The notes beneath the pieces are model-generated. The model was given only the letters and a program-made list of their open reading frames with translations, had not been told where the DNA came from and did no database searches. Positions 1-10,594 of a stretch of 64,000 bases of DNA are shown one piece after another (the stretch's first letter is position 1; every line of letters starts with the position of its first letter). The translations under genes and the position numbers were made by a program. The stretch is from Yersinia bercovieri ATCC 43970 (GTDB lineage: Bacteria > Pseudomonadota > Gammaproteobacteria > Enterobacterales > Enterobacteriaceae), in assembly GCF_013282745.1 (NCBI RefSeq), contig NZ_CP054044.1, positions 3,472,001 through 3,536,000 on the forward strand, written 5' to 3'.

Positions 1-2
1 AG

Positions 3-848
3 GTCAATGCCGAGCTTGCACGTATGGCGAGCGAACAGGCGGTGAATCAAGCCCATATAGCGGCCGGCATTGCCAATATCGCCAACCAAAAAGTATTGAT
101 GAAAAATATCCATCAGCGGTTACAGGCACTGCGAACCTTAGCTAAATCCAAATCCATTGCGGAGGTCGAGCTATTAGTCCAGGAGCGTGAATGGCTAAAT
201 GCCAGCGCAGAGGCCAGCCGTTTTCAGAGCGAACAGGCCATTTTAGAGGCGAAAACCCGTAACCTGACCCAAACCCGCCTGCACTATTTGGCTGAAAAAA
301 AGCGTAGCTACCAGGAGCGCTTAAATAAGGCCCATGAGGTGATCAACCAGCTAGAGCAGGAGCAGATTAAGTTAATGGAAAAACAGCGCCAACAGCGCTT
401 ACGTGCACCGGTGGCGGGGGTTATCCAGCAGTTGGCGGTTCACACCCTGGGCGGCGTGGTGACGGCGGCTCAACCACTCATGGTGTTAGTACCGGAAAAC
501 CATCCGCTCGAGCTGGACGTTATGGTTCTCAACAAAGATGTCGGTTTTGTGTTACCGGGGCAGGCGGTGGAGGTGAAGGTTGACAGTTTCCCCTACACCC
601 GATTCGGCACCCTCTCGGGCGAAGTCAAACATCTCTCTCATGATGCCATGGAGGACCAACAACTGGGGCTGGTGTTCCCGGCGCGCATCCGGCTGGATAG
701 CGATACCTTAATGGTGGCGGGGAAAGCGGTGCGCCTCTCGGCCGGGATGGCGGTCAGCGTAGAGATTAAAACTGGCCAGCGGCGGGTTATCGACTACCTA
801 CTCAGCCCGCTGCAAGAGTACCAATCAGAAGCGATGAGGGAGCGTTGA
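3..848 (+). CDS. HlyD-family membrane fusion protein (5' partial)
   Basis: Periplasmic adaptor of a type I secretion system, linking an inner-membrane ABC exporter to a TolC-type channel. The frame is open to the left edge, so the true start lies outside the window and the methionine at 24 is internal. The visible part is a long charged helical hairpin, then a lipoyl-like half motif (LRAPVAGVIQQL), then the C-terminal beta domain (GQAVEVKVDSFPYTRFG). Its stop is one base before the start of the HlyB-like ATPase, so the two are co-transcribed. The exported RTX or bacteriocin-like substrate would be expected upstream, off the window. Confidence 0.85.
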   Translation, partial: VNAELARMASEQAVNQAHIAAGIANIANQKVLMKNIHQRLQALRTLAKSKSIAEVELLVQEREWLNASAEASRFQSEQAILEAKTRNLTQTRLHYLAEKKRSYQERLNKAHEVINQLEQEQIKLMEKQRQQRLRAPVAGVIQQLAVHTLGGVVTAAQPLMVLVPENHPLELDVMVLNKDVGFVLPGQAVEVKVDSFPYTRFGTLSGEVKHLSHDAMEDQQLGLVFPARIRLDSDTLMVAGKAVRLSAGMAVSVEIKTGQRRVIDYLLSPLQEYQSEAMRER

Positions 849-849
849 T

Positions 850-2970
850 ATGACGAATGCAACCTCAACTGAGCTTATTCAGCCACTGACGGCCTTAGCC
901 CGTGCCGCCGCCTGCTTTGATCTGGCCGTCGAGCCATCACAATTAGCCCATCAACTGGGCTTAACACCGGATAAAATAGATAGCATCGCGCTGTGCCGCT
1001 GTGCCGGCTGGATTGGTTTACGCGCCAGAAAGGTGTATCAACAACTTGAGCGACTGGGCAATTTGGCGCTGCCTATTCTGTTCAGTGATGGCCCGCAGTG
1101 GTATGTACTGCTGGCGCTGAATGAGCAGGGGGCGGTGATCTATTGTGCCGCTAATGGTCAACAGCAGCAGATCAACCAGCAGGAACTTAGCCGTTTGTGG
1201 TCTGGTGAGGCTATCTTACTGGCGAAAGCTGAGCAGCAGGCGCAGAAGAGAGCCGCCTTTGGTTTTAGCTGGTTTATCCCAGTGATTGCCAAATATCGCC
1301 ACCAGTTGCGTAACATTATTTTGGTGTCGTTGCTGCTACAGAGCATTTTGTTGGTGACACCCATGCTGTTTGAAACCGTGATCGACAAAGTGTTGGTCAG
1401 CCGGGGCGTTGGCAGCCTGATGGTGTTGGGCAGTGCCATGATTGCACTGGCAATAGCTGAGCCATGTTACACCTTTTTGCGCGGTTGGCTGTTCTCCCAT
1501 CTCTCCAGTCGTGTCGGGGCAGAGCTAAACACCCGCCTCTATCGTCACCTATTGGGGTTACCGCTGGGCTACTTTTCGGCGCAACAAACTGGGCAAACCA
1601 TCGCCAAAGTTCGCGAAATGGAGCAAATTCGCAGCTTTCTGACCGGATCTGCACTGACGATGCTGCTGGATCTCATTTTCGTCGGCACCTTTATCGCGGT
1701 GATGTTCTGCTATAGCAGCCAATTGACATGGATAGTGCTGTTTTCGTTGGTGTGCTATCTGCTGTTTTGGTGGGCGGTGGGCGGGGTATTACGTAAGCGG
1801 GTGGAGCGGCAATATGAGGCCAGTGCGCAGAATACGGCCTTTTTGACCGAGGCCATCAGCGGGCTGGAGACCATCAAAACCTCGGCGACAGAGCGTCAGT
1901 TTAATCGCGGCTGGCGGCAATCATTAGCGGGCTATGTGCGTGCGTCATTTGCCTGCGCGCGCACGGCAAATATTGCTGAGCAGGGCATTATGCTGATCAA
2001 TAAAGTCACCTCCGCGATCTTGCTGTGGTATGGGGTGAAGCTCGTGTTGCTGGGAGATCTCAGCCCGGGGCAATTTATCGCCTTTACCCTATTTTCAGGT
2101 TACGTCACTCAACCTATCTTGCGTCTGGCGCAGATATGGCAAGATTTCCAGCACACCCAAGTGGCGCTGAGACGGATTGGCACTATTTTGGATTATCCGA
2201 CCGAGCCGGGAAGTGCCGGGCTGTCGTCAGGGAGTGAGCGGAGCGGGAGTTTGAGCTTTAAACAGGTGCGTTTTCGCTATCGTCCCGACACCGCCGAAGT
2301 GTTACAAAATCTCAATCTGGAGATTGCCGGTGGCGAATTTATCGGCATTACCGGGCCATCCGGCTGCGGCAAATCGACCTTGACCAAACTACTCCAGCGG
2401 CTCTATATCCCCCAGCATGGGCAGATTCTGGTGGATGGGCAGGATCTGGCCATTACGGATGCCACCACGTTACGCCGTCAAATGAGTGTGGTTTTGCAAG
2501 ATAGCGTGTTGTTCTCCGGCACCATTAGGGACAACATTTGCCAGTGTCGGCCAACAGCGGATGAGGCTCAGGTGGAGCATATTGCCCGCCAGGCGGGGGC
2601 GCATGATTTTATTATGTCGCTACCGCAGGGCTATCAAACGCCGGTTGGGGAGCGGGGCTGTATGTTGTCGGGTGGGCAGCGGCAGCGGGTAGCGCTAGCA
2701 AGGGCGCTGATGGCGGACCCTAAAATTCTGATCCTTGATGAGGCCACCAGTGCGCTGGATTATGAGTCAGAGGCCGCCATTATGCGCCAGATGCCGGAGA
2801 TCATCCGCAATCGCACGGTGATCTGTATTGCCCATCGGCTGAACACACTGCGCCAATGTCACCGCATTTTGGTGATAAAAGAGGGGCAAATACTGGAGCA
2901 AGGCAGCCATCAGGCGCTGGTGGAGCAGGCGGGGGTTTATGCCCGCTTGTGGCGGCTACAAACCGGGTAA
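850..2970 (+). CDS. Type I secretion ATPase/permease, HlyB family
   Basis: Inner-membrane ABC exporter of 706 residues, the usual HlyB length. The N-terminal ~130 residues resemble a C39 peptidase fold, but the catalytic Cys position is not recognisable, as in the non-cleaving C39-like domains of HlyB exporters. A six-helix exporter domain follows at about 150-430. The nucleotide-binding domain has Walker A GPSGCGKST (about 502), signature LSGGQRQR (about 606) and Walker B ILILDEATSALD (about 626). It follows the HlyD-like adaptor by one base. Together they form the inner-membrane complex of an RTX-type secretion system; the outer-membrane partner is not here. Confidence 0.9.
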   Translation: MTNATSTELIQPLTALARAAACFDLAVEPSQLAHQLGLTPDKIDSIALCRCAGWIGLRARKVYQQLERLGNLALPILFSDGPQWYVLLALNEQGAVIYCAANGQQQQINQQELSRLWSGEAILLAKAEQQAQKRAAFGFSWFIPVIAKYRHQLRNIILVSLLLQSILLVTPMLFETVIDKVLVSRGVGSLMVLGSAMIALAIAEPCYTFLRGWLFSHLSSRVGAELNTRLYRHLLGLPLGYFSAQQTGQTIAKVREMEQIRSFLTGSALTMLLDLIFVGTFIAVMFCYSSQLTWIVLFSLVCYLLFWWAVGGVLRKRVERQYEASAQNTAFLTEAISGLETIKTSATERQFNRGWRQSLAGYVRASFACARTANIAEQGIMLINKVTSAILLWYGVKLVLLGDLSPGQFIAFTLFSGYVTQPILRLAQIWQDFQHTQVALRRIGTILDYPTEPGSAGLSSGSERSGSLSFKQVRFRYRPDTAEVLQNLNLEIAGGEFIGITGPSGCGKSTLTKLLQRLYIPQHGQILVDGQDLAITDATTLRRQMSVVLQDSVLFSGTIRDNICQCRPTADEAQVEHIARQAGAHDFIMSLPQGYQTPVGERGCMLSGGQRQRVALARALMADPKILILDEATSALDYESEAAIMRQMPEIIRNRTVICIAHRLNTLRQCHRILVIKEGQILEQGSHQALVEQAGVYARLWRLQTG

Positions 2971-2976
2971 TTGATC

Positions 2977-3010
2977 CGGTCACTCAGGGGGATAAGCCCT
3001 TGAGTGACCG
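2977..3010. terminator. Bidirectional hairpin between hlyB-like gene and araA
   Basis: CGGTCACTCAGGG (2977-2989) pairs with CCCTTGAGTGACCG (2997-3010) with a single bulged T. It sits exactly between two convergent genes. No strong T run follows on either strand, so termination strength is uncertain. Confidence 0.6.
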
Positions 3011-3016
3011 ATTCAC

Positions 3017-4519
3017 TTAGCGATTGAGGTGGAAATAGACCTCGTTCCAGCGGATCTCATTTTTGAATGCTGGCAGTGTGGTGTGGTTATCGATCAGCAG
3101 GAACTCAATGCCGTGCATCTCAGCATACAGACGTAACTCATCAACCCCGATGGCTTGCGAGAATACCGTATGGTGCGCGCCACCGGCGATGATCCAGGCT
3201 TCGGCGGCGGTGGCCAGTGAGGGCTGCGCCTGCCAGATAGCCCGTGCCACTGGCAGTTTTGGCAGGGGGTGCGGCTGCTCAACGGTATCAACCACATTGA
3301 CCAGTAGGCGGAAACGATCCCCCATATCAATCAAGCTGGCATTCAGCGCGGGGCCTGCGGGCGTCGAGAAGATCAAGCGCGCCGGATCGGCTTTACCACC
3401 GATACCCAGATGTTGGACGTCTAACAGCGGTTGCTGCTCTTTGGCAATCGAGGGGCACACTTCCAACATATGGGAGCCGACTACCAGATCATTACCCGGC
3501 TGGAAGTTATAGGTGTAATCCTCCATAAATGAGGTGCCGCCTTTCAGGCCGGTGCCCATCACTTTCAGAATGCGCAGCAGTGCTGCGGTTTTCCAGTCAC
3601 CTTCGCCACCAAAGCCGTAACCTTGTTGCATTAGGCGCTGCACCGCCAAGCCCGGTAGCTGCTTCAGGCCATACAGGTTTTCAAAATTGGTGGTAAAAGC
3701 TTTAAAGCCGCCTTGCTCGAGAAAACGCTTCATGCCTAACTCAATGCGCGCGGCATCCAGCAAGTTTTCGCGTTTATTGCCATTAAGTTTCACCGCATCA
3801 GTCAAGCGGTAGGTGGCTTCATACTCCTCCACCAGAGTCGCAATATCGCCCTGGCTGACGGCATCCACTACTGTGACCAGATCGCCAATACCATAGGCGT
3901 TAACCGAGTAACCAAACTGGATTTGGGCCGCCACTTTGTCGCCATCGGTCACGGCCACTTCGCGCATATTGTCGCCAAAACGCGCCACCTTCAGCTGTTG
4001 GCTCTCCTGTTTGGCGGCCGCCACGCGCATCCACTGAGCAATACGCTGATGTGCTGCTTTATCCTGCCAGTGGCCAGTGATCACACTGTGTTGCTGGCGC
4101 ATACGTGCGCCGATAAAACCAAACTCACGGCCACCGTGGGCGGTCTGGTTGAGGTTCATAAAGTCCATATCCATGGTTTCCCACGGAATTTGCGCATTAA
4201 ACTGGGTGTGGAATTGCAGCAACGGCTTGTTCAGAATTGTCAGGCCACCAATCCACATTTTGGCCGGAGAGAAGGTGTGCAGCCAGGTCATTACCCCGAT
4301 ACAGGCAGTCTCGTAATTTGCCTCACGGCACAGGGCGGTAATTTCATCCGGCGTGGTGACCAAAGGTTTCAGCACCAGCTTGATGGGTAAACCCGCTTCG
4401 CTGTTGAGGCTGTTGACCACCTGATGGGCATTATCCATCACTTGTTGCAGGGTTTTAGGGCCATACAGATTCTGGCTGCCGATGACGAACCACACTTCTG
4501 ATTGTTTGAATACGTCCAT
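3017..4519 (-). CDS. araA: L-arabinose isomerase
   Basis: Converts L-arabinose to L-ribulose in the cytoplasm. It has 500 residues, the E. coli length. The metal and active-site positions are all visible: Glu in FGGEGDW, Glu in [10 protein letters not shown], His in GSHMLEVCP and the His pair in GGAHHTVF. The start is the ATG at 4519, which has GGAG eight bases upstream; the in-frame TTG at 4531 overlaps that ribosome site and is less likely. It is the second gene of a minus-strand araB-araA operon, 66 bases after araB. No araD follows, because the next gene is convergent. Confidence 0.96.
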   Translation of the reverse strand: MDVFKQSEVWFVIGSQNLYGPKTLQQVMDNAHQVVNSLNSEAGLPIKLVLKPLVTTPDEITALCREANYETACIGVMTWLHTFSPAKMWIGGLTILNKPLLQFHTQFNAQIPWETMDMDFMNLNQTAHGGREFGFIGARMRQQHSVITGHWQDKAAHQRIAQWMRVAAAKQESQQLKVARFGDNMREVAVTDGDKVAAQIQFGYSVNAYGIGDLVTVVDAVSQGDIATLVEEYEATYRLTDAVKLNGNKRENLLDAARIELGMKRFLEQGGFKAFTTNFENLYGLKQLPGLAVQRLMQQGYGFGGEGDWKTAALLRILKVMGTGLKGGTSFMEDYTYNFQPGNDLVVGSHMLEVCPSIAKEQQPLLDVQHLGIGGKADPARLIFSTPAGPALNASLIDMGDRFRLLVNVVDTVEQPHPLPKLPVARAIWQAQPSLATAAEAWIIAGGAHHTVFSQAIGVDELRLYAEMHGIEFLLIDNHTTLPAFKNEIRWNEVYFHLNR

Positions 4520-4585
4520 CTGATGCTCCAATTAATAAATAGGGTGTAACTAATATGCAGTTATAAATCAGGCTAACCATTAAGA

Positions 4586-6307
4586 TCAGTGCATAGCCTC
4601 GCTGACGGGGGCGTAGTGTGGTTCTGCTGATAAACACCACTGTTGATAGCGCTGATAGAGCTGCTGATAGCGTGCAACTTGCTCGGCATTGGGGGTCAAA
4701 GTCCGTTCAATTTTGCAGGCCATATGGCGCTGCGCCGTGGGGACATCAGCAAAAACGCCGGCCGCCACGGCGGCAAAAATCGCCGCCCCCAGCGCACAAC
4801 ACTGATCCGAGGCCACTATCTGTAACGGGCGGTTCATCACATCGGCACACACCTGCATGATAACCGGTGATTTGCGGGCGATACCCCCTAGCGCCAGCAC
4901 ACTCTCCACCGGAATATCCTGCTGTTCAAAACACTCCATAATGGCCCGTGCGCCAAACGCCGTGGCGGCAATAAAGCCACCAAACAGGGTCGGAGCATCG
5001 GTGCCGAGATTCAGATCGGTAATCACCCCTTTTAGCCGCTGATTGGCATTGGGGGTGCGGCGGCCATTAAACCAATCGAGCACGATCGGCAGATGATCAA
5101 GGGAGGGATTTTTCGCCCACGCCGCCGTTAATGAGGCGAGCAGGGTAGATTCAATCTGTTTGAGTTGCGGTTGCAGCTCAGGCTGCGCTAAAGCGGCTTG
5201 ATGTAGCGGCCAACTCAGCAAGCGGCTGAACCAGGCATACATATCACCAAAGGCGGATTGACCCGCCTCCATCCCAATCCAGCCGGGCAGCACACTGCCG
5301 TCAACTTGACCACAAATACCGGCAATGGCGCGCTCACCCACCAACTTTTCATCGGCAATCAAGATATCGCAGGTGGAGGTGCCAATCACTTTGACCAATG
5401 TATAAGGCTGAGCACCTGCACCGACGGCACCCATATGGCAGTCGAATGCGCCACCCGCGAGGATCACTGTAGCCGGTAGCCCCAGACGTTCAGCCCACTG
5501 CGCGGTAATCAACCCCACCGGGCGCTCGGCAGTATAGGTCTCGGTAAACAGAGGGCAATCGAGGTCATTAACCAGAGTGGCGTCCAGTGCGGCCAAAAAT
5601 TCCCGTGGCGGTAAGCCGCCCCAGGATGGATGCCACAAACTTTTGTGTCCGGCACTGCACCGGCCCCGTTGAATAGCTGCTGGTGCCGTGGTGCCCGATA
5701 GCAGCGCTGGCACCCAGTCGCACAACTCAATCCAGGAGACTGCGGCATCACGCACCGCCGCATCTGCGCGGGTCACATGCAGGATTTTTGCCCAGAACCA
5801 CTCGGAGGAGTATACGCCGCCGATATAACGTGAGTAGTCAGTGAACTCACCGCTGCGGCATAAGCGGTTGATCTCCTCGGCCTCTTCGATCGCGGTATGA
5901 TCTTTCCACAGCACAAACATGGCGTTTGGGTTGTCGGCAAATTCAGGGCGTAGCGCCAGGACCTGCCCTTGGGCATCAATCGGGGCGGGTGTCGAGCCGG
6001 TGGTGTCGACCCCGATAGCCACAATCTGCTGGCGCTGTTCGGCACTGAGACGGCCCACCAGTTGACGGATAGCCTGCTCCATCGCTTCTATATAGTCGAG
6101 TGGGTGATGGCGAAACTGATTGTTGGCCGCCTGACAGTAAAGACCTTGCTGCCAACGTGGATAGTAGACCACTTCGGTATCGATCTCGGTGCCATGCTGA
6201 CAATCAACCGCCAATACCCGGACGGAGTCGCTGCCAAAATCCAGCCCAAGGGAGATGGCCTTATTCGCCGGGATGGCACTCTCTGCCGCTATAACGTCGC
6301 CTGTCAT
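4586..6307 (-). CDS. araB: L-ribulokinase
   Basis: Phosphorylates L-ribulose to L-ribulose 5-phosphate. It is an FGGY-family kinase of 573 residues with the N-terminal phosphate-binding stretch [15 protein letters not shown] (about 21-35) and the C-terminal FGGY-kinase stretch [15 protein letters not shown]. The ATG has AGGAG at a good distance. It is the first gene of araBA, transcribed away from araF across a shared 435-bp control region containing CRP-like and AraC-like sites, so arabinose/AraC and cAMP-CRP control is expected. The epimerase gene araD is not adjacent. Confidence 0.96.
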   Translation of the reverse strand: MTGDVIAAESAIPANKAISLGLDFGSDSVRVLAVDCQHGTEIDTEVVYYPRWQQGLYCQAANNQFRHHPLDYIEAMEQAIRQLVGRLSAEQRQQIVAIGVDTTGSTPAPIDAQGQVLALRPEFADNPNAMFVLWKDHTAIEEAEEINRLCRSGEFTDYSRYIGGVYSSEWFWAKILHVTRADAAVRDAAVSWIELCDWVPALLSGTTAPAAIQRGRCSAGHKSLWHPSWGGLPPREFLAALDATLVNDLDCPLFTETYTAERPVGLITAQWAERLGLPATVILAGGAFDCHMGAVGAGAQPYTLVKVIGTSTCDILIADEKLVGERAIAGICGQVDGSVLPGWIGMEAGQSAFGDMYAWFSRLLSWPLHQAALAQPELQPQLKQIESTLLASLTAAWAKNPSLDHLPIVLDWFNGRRTPNANQRLKGVITDLNLGTDAPTLFGGFIAATAFGARAIMECFEQQDIPVESVLALGGIARKSPVIMQVCADVMNRPLQIVASDQCCALGAAIFAAVAAGVFADVPTAQRHMACKIERTLTPNAEQVARYQQLYQRYQQWCLSAEPHYAPVSEAMH

Positions 6308-6451
6308 AAGTGGTTGCTCCTAACGATTGCAGAACATAAGGGTTGATTGGCAATAGCCGATTTATTGCTATCCAAGATAGGAGTGAGTCGTGGCAAGCGG
6401 TGAGGAGTAGATAGCTGGAAGTATGTACTTTTCTGCTTCCTACAGCGTTTT

Positions 6452-6510
6452 TGTGATGTCAGTCAAAAGTTAGAGAGAGGTTAAATTTGCTGAATATATG
6501 GATAATCAAA
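6452..6510. promoter_or_regulatory. araB/araF divergent control region: CRP-like and AraC-like sites
   Basis: The 6308-6742 gap lies between divergent araB and araF. TGTGATGTCAGTCAAA at 6452-6467 is a near match to the CRP site TGTGA-N6-TCACA. On the minus strand, TTATCCATATATTCAGC around 6489-6505 resembles the E. coli AraC half-site (TTTTTATCCATAAGATTAGC). A weaker TGTGA half-site is at 6525. Sites were assigned by eye. Confidence 0.5.
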
Positions 6511-6742
6511 CTGTAATCTCTGGATGTGATAGCGCTCTACATTCCAAAGCATAATTCAGGCTAAAACTGTCAACGTCTTACCGGGTGTGCTGAAGTTAGG
6601 TGGCTTTAAATAGCGCATCTAGCCGCACTGGAGCTGAAAAACAGTATTGATAACGTTTCCACTAAAAATCGTGCGATTTGAGTGGTTGACGAAAAAACAG
6701 ACAAAAAACATCTCTTCCTACAAAAACAGTCCGGAGAACACT

Positions 6743-7726
6743 ATGCATAAATTAACTAAGGCGCTGGCAGTGGTTGGGTTAGCGGCCGTTATGTCACATT
6801 CAGCTATTGCCGAGAGCATGAAGTTAGGCTTTTTGGTCAAGCAGCCTGAAGAGCCATGGTTCCAGACCGAATGGAAATTCGCTGATAAAGCGGGCAAGGA
6901 TTTAGGCTTCGAAGTGATAAAAATTGCCGTGCCTGATGGTGAGAAGACGCTGAATGCCATCGACAGTCTGGCGGCCAGTGGCGCGAAAGGCTTCGTTATC
7001 TGTACGCCAGACCCGAAATTGGGGCCAGCCATTGAGGCCAAGGCCCGCAGCTATAACCTGAAAGTGATTGCGGTTGACGATCAATTTGTGAATGCCAAAG
7101 GTAAGCCGATGGAGAGTGTGCCGTTGGTGATGATGGCGGCGACCAAAATTGGTGAGCGTCAGGGCCAGGAGTTGTGGAAAGAGATGAACAATCGTGGCTG
7201 GCAGCCGGGGGAAACGGCAGTGATGGCGATCACCTCCGATGAGCTGGACACCGCACGCCGCCGCACCAGTGGCTCCATGGATGCACTGAAAGCGGCGGGC
7301 TTCCCAGAGAAACAGATCTATAAAGTTCCCACTAAATCCAATGATATCCCCGGCGCATTCGATGCCGCCAACTCGATGCTCGTGCAGCATCCTGAAGTGA
7401 AAAACTGGCTGATCGTCGGCATGAACGACAACACGGTGCTGGGTGGGGTGCGCGCCACTGAAGGTCAGGGCTTTAAAGCGCCGAATGTGATCGGTATTGG
7501 TATCAACGGGGTGGATGCGGTTAGCGAACTCTCCAAAGGTCAGGCGACGGGCTTCTATGGCTCCTTGTTACCTAGCCCGGATATCCATGGCTATAAGAGC
7601 ATCCAGATGCTGCATGACTGGGTGACCAAAGATGTTGAACCGGCGAAATTTACTGAAGTGACTGATGTGGTGCTGATAACCCGCGATAACTTCAAAACCG
7701 AGTTAGAGAAAAAGGGCTTGATGTAA
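6743..7726 (+). CDS. araF: L-arabinose periplasmic binding protein
   Basis: Captures L-arabinose in the periplasm for the AraGH importer. The start is the ATG at 6743 (GGAG at 6733), giving 327 residues with a clean signal peptide (hydrophobic [16 protein letters not shown], cleavage expected after Ala23). The mature protein begins [20 protein letters not shown], typical of sugar-binding proteins of the AraF type. The open frame extends upstream to 6647, but that extension has no ribosome site and would bury the signal peptide. It is first in araFGH, opposite araBA. Confidence 0.95.
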   Translation: MHKLTKALAVVGLAAVMSHSAIAESMKLGFLVKQPEEPWFQTEWKFADKAGKDLGFEVIKIAVPDGEKTLNAIDSLAASGAKGFVICTPDPKLGPAIEAKARSYNLKVIAVDDQFVNAKGKPMESVPLVMMAATKIGERQGQELWKEMNNRGWQPGETAVMAITSDELDTARRRTSGSMDALKAAGFPEKQIYKVPTKSNDIPGAFDAANSMLVQHPEVKNWLIVGMNDNTVLGGVRATEGQGFKAPNVIGIGINGVDAVSELSKGQATGFYGSLLPSPDIHGYKSIQMLHDWVTKDVEPAKFTEVTDVVLITRDNFKTELEKKGLM

Positions 7727-7827
7727 TTCCGTTAGGCGCTATGGCGCACTGGGGGCAGGCTGCGGCTTGCCCCAATTCACCCCGCCATTCGGAGGGCAGT
7801 GCTACCCAACTTTATAAGGAAGCCATC

Positions 7828-9399
7828 ATGTCAGCACTCCATTCTGCGTTACAAGCTGAGCTGGAAGCCGGGCAGTCACCTTATCTGGCTTTTTGTGGCA
7901 TCGGAAAAAGTTTTCCCGGTGTTCAAGCGCTGGATGATATTAGTTTTACCTGCCAGGCGGGCCAGATCCACGCCCTGATGGGGGAGAATGGGGCGGGAAA
8001 ATCGACCCTGCTGAAAATTCTCAGTGGTAACTACAGGCCAACGCAGGGCGAAATCCACATCAAAGGCCAGGCGGTTAATTTTACCAATACCACCGAAGCG
8101 CTCGACGCGGGGGTCGCCATTATCTATCAGGAGCTGCATTTGGTTCCCGAGATGACAGTGGCAGAGAATATCTATCTAGGCCAATTGCCTACCAAGATGG
8201 GCATGGTTGATCGCAAGTTGCTGCGTTATGAGTCCAGTTTGCAGCTAGCACATCTGGGGCTGGAGATTGATCCCGACACCCCACTGAAATATCTCTCCAT
8301 CGGCCAATGGCAGATGGTGGAAATTGCCAAAGCACTGGCGCGCAATGCCAAAATCATCGCTTTCGATGAGCCAACCAGCTCACTCTCTGCCCGTGAAATC
8401 GAACAACTGTTTCGGGTGATCCGCGAGTTACGCGCCGAAGGGCGGGTCATTTTGTATGTCTCGCACCGGATGGAGGAGATTTTTGCACTCAGCGATGCGA
8501 TTACCGTGTTCAAAGATGGCCGCTATGTGCGCACCTTTGATGATATGAGCCAGGTGAATAACGACTCACTGGTGCAGGCGATGGTCGGGCGTAATCTGGG
8601 GGATATCTATGGCTATCAACCACGTGAACTCGGCCCTGAGCGCCTAACGCTACAAGCGGTAAAAGCCATTGGGGTGAAAACACCTATCACACTGAGTGTG
8701 CATCAAGGGGAGATTGTCGGCCTGTTTGGCCTGGTCGGTGCCGGTCGCAGCGAATTACTCAAAGGGGTATTTGGCGGCACCACATTGACCAGCGGACAGA
8801 TTTTGCTGGATGGCAAACCGCTGAAGATCCGCTCACCGATTGACGCCATCACCGCCGGTATCATGCTCTGCCCTGAAGACCGCAAAGCTGACGGCATCAT
8901 TCCGGTCCATTCGGTGCAGGACAATATCAATATTAGCGCCCGCCGCAAAACAGTGACCGCAGGCTGCCTGATTAATAACCGCTGGGAGCGGGAGAATGCG
9001 GCATTACGCATTGAATCGCTGAATATCAAAACACCCGGCGCCCAACAGCTAATTATGAATCTGTCCGGCGGTAACCAGCAAAAAGCGATATTAGGCCGCT
9101 GGCTATCCGAAGATATGAAAGTGATTTTGCTGGATGAGCCGACGCGCGGTATTGACGTCGGTGCTAAACATGAGATCTATAACGTCATTTATCAGCTGGC
9201 GAAGCAGGGCATTGCCGTGCTGTTTGCCTCCAGTGATCTGCCAGAAGTGCTCGGCTTGGCGGACCGGATTGTGGTGATGCGTGAAGGGGCTATCTCCGGT
9301 GAGTTAGACCACGGTTATGCCACTGAAGAGCAAGCGTTAAGTTTGGCGATGCTACGTACCCCGAATATTGCTACTGATGCCGCGCCTGCGGTTGCCTGA
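7828..9399 (+). CDS. araG: L-arabinose ABC transporter ATPase
   Basis: Two fused nucleotide-binding domains energise arabinose uptake. The N-terminal domain has Walker [10 protein letters not shown] (about 53) and the variant signature LSIGQWQM; the second has a degenerate P-loop ([11 protein letters not shown], about 299) and signature LSGGNQQK, the usual asymmetry of monosaccharide importers. I chose the ATG at 7828 (AAGGA at 7816-7820), giving 523 residues. The frame is open to 7741, but that part has no homology-like sequence or ribosome site. It lies between araF and araH. Confidence 0.95.
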   Translation: MSALHSALQAELEAGQSPYLAFCGIGKSFPGVQALDDISFTCQAGQIHALMGENGAGKSTLLKILSGNYRPTQGEIHIKGQAVNFTNTTEALDAGVAIIYQELHLVPEMTVAENIYLGQLPTKMGMVDRKLLRYESSLQLAHLGLEIDPDTPLKYLSIGQWQMVEIAKALARNAKIIAFDEPTSSLSAREIEQLFRVIRELRAEGRVILYVSHRMEEIFALSDAITVFKDGRYVRTFDDMSQVNNDSLVQAMVGRNLGDIYGYQPRELGPERLTLQAVKAIGVKTPITLSVHQGEIVGLFGLVGAGRSELLKGVFGGTTLTSGQILLDGKPLKIRSPIDAITAGIMLCPEDRKADGIIPVHSVQDNINISARRKTVTAGCLINNRWERENAALRIESLNIKTPGAQQLIMNLSGGNQQKAILGRWLSEDMKVILLDEPTRGIDVGAKHEIYNVIYQLAKQGIAVLFASSDLPEVLGLADRIVVMREGAISGELDHGYATEEQALSLAMLRTPNIATDAAPAVA

Positions 9400-9416
9400 T
9401 TGTAAAGGAGTGAACC

Positions 9417-10445
9417 ATGTCCAGCGTTACTTTGAGTTCTGAGAAGAAGAGTCCGGCATCAAATCAGTCACAGCCACCACAGGATGCGCCGATCAAAGGC
9501 GGATTCGGCTTATCTCGCATCTGGGATAGCTACGGTATGCTGGTGGTGTTCGCCGTGGTCTTTATTGGTTGCGTGATATTTGTGCCTAACTTTGGCTCCT
9601 TCATCAATATGAAAGGGCTGGGGCTGGCTATCTCGATGTCGGGGATGGTGGCGTGTGGCATGTTATTTTGTCTGGCCTCCGGCGATTTTGACTTATCAGT
9701 CGCCTCGGTGATTGCCTGCGCCGGTGTCACCACTGCGGTGGTGATCAATATGACCGAAAGCCTGTGGCTGGGGGTGGGGGCGGGTCTGCTACTGGGGGCA
9801 CTGTGCGGATTGATTAACGGCTTTGTGATTGCCCGCCTGAAGATCAACGCCCTCATCACCACACTGGCCACCATGCAAATTGTCCGTGGTCTGGCCTACA
9901 TCATCTCTGATGGTAAAGCGGTGGGTATCGAAGACGAACGATTCTTCGCCCTCGGTTACACCAACTGGCTCGGCTTACCCGCGCCAATCTGGATAACCAT
10001 TGCCTGTCTGGCGCTGTTTGGTTTTCTGCTGAACAAAACCACTTTTGGCCGCAATACCCTGGCGATTGGTGGCAACGAAGATGCCGCCCGGCTGGCGGGT
10101 GTTCCGGTGGTGCGCACCAAAATCATTATCTTTGTGTTATCGGGGTTAGTCTCGGCGGCGGCAGGGATTATTTTGGCCTCACGCATGACCAGCGGTCAGC
10201 CGATGACCTCGATTGGCTATGAGCTGATTGTGATTTCTGCCTGTGTGCTGGGTGGGGTCTCACTGAAAGGCGGGATTGGTAAAATCTCTTACGTCATCGC
10301 CGGTATCCTGATTCTGGGGACCGTGGAAAACGCCATGAACCTGCTAAACATCTCGCCCTTCTCGCAATATGTGGTGCGTGGCTTGATCCTGCTGGCGGCG
10401 GTGATCTTCGACCGTTACAAACAGCTGGCTAAACGGACGGTATAA
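9417..10445 (+). CDS. araH: L-arabinose ABC transporter permease
   Basis: Inner-membrane channel of the AraFGH importer, 342 residues. A cytosolic tail of about 40 residues is followed by roughly nine to ten hydrophobic segments typical of the ribose/arabinose permease family (for example MLVVFAVVFIGCVIFVP and GIMLASR-type loops near the C-terminal half). AAGGAG precedes the ATG, 17 bases after the araG stop. As the last transport gene before araC, it completes the uptake system. Confidence 0.95.
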   Translation: MSSVTLSSEKKSPASNQSQPPQDAPIKGGFGLSRIWDSYGMLVVFAVVFIGCVIFVPNFGSFINMKGLGLAISMSGMVACGMLFCLASGDFDLSVASVIACAGVTTAVVINMTESLWLGVGAGLLLGALCGLINGFVIARLKINALITTLATMQIVRGLAYIISDGKAVGIEDERFFALGYTNWLGLPAPIWITIACLALFGFLLNKTTFGRNTLAIGGNEDAARLAGVPVVRTKIIIFVLSGLVSAAAGIILASRMTSGQPMTSIGYELIVISACVLGGVSLKGGIGKISYVIAGILILGTVENAMNLLNISPFSQYVVRGLILLAAVIFDRYKQLAKRTV

Positions 10446-10455
10446 ATCGCCTGAT

Positions 10456-10479
10456 GGCAGAAAAATCCATAAAAATTCC
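10456..10479 (+). promoter_or_regulatory. AraC-like half-site upstream of araC
   Basis: GGCAGAAAAATCCATAAAAA at 10456-10475 resembles the E. coli AraC half-site core (GCATTTTTATCCATAAGA). It lies in the araH-araC gap, 116 bases before araC, where it could serve autoregulation. By-eye match only. Confidence 0.45.
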
Positions 10480-10594
10480 ATCTGGCTCACACTTCTGTCA
10501 TCACTATCGGGCGGCGTTAAATCCGTCCGATAAACTGAAATAGGCAGAGTGAATTTGTTGAGCAAAAACCAGCGCAGGACTCCAAGGAGGCTAA

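Noticed and set aside
3063..3512. 149-codon frame opposite araA
   Set aside because: Shadow of araA on the other strand; no ribosome site and composition explained by araA codons.
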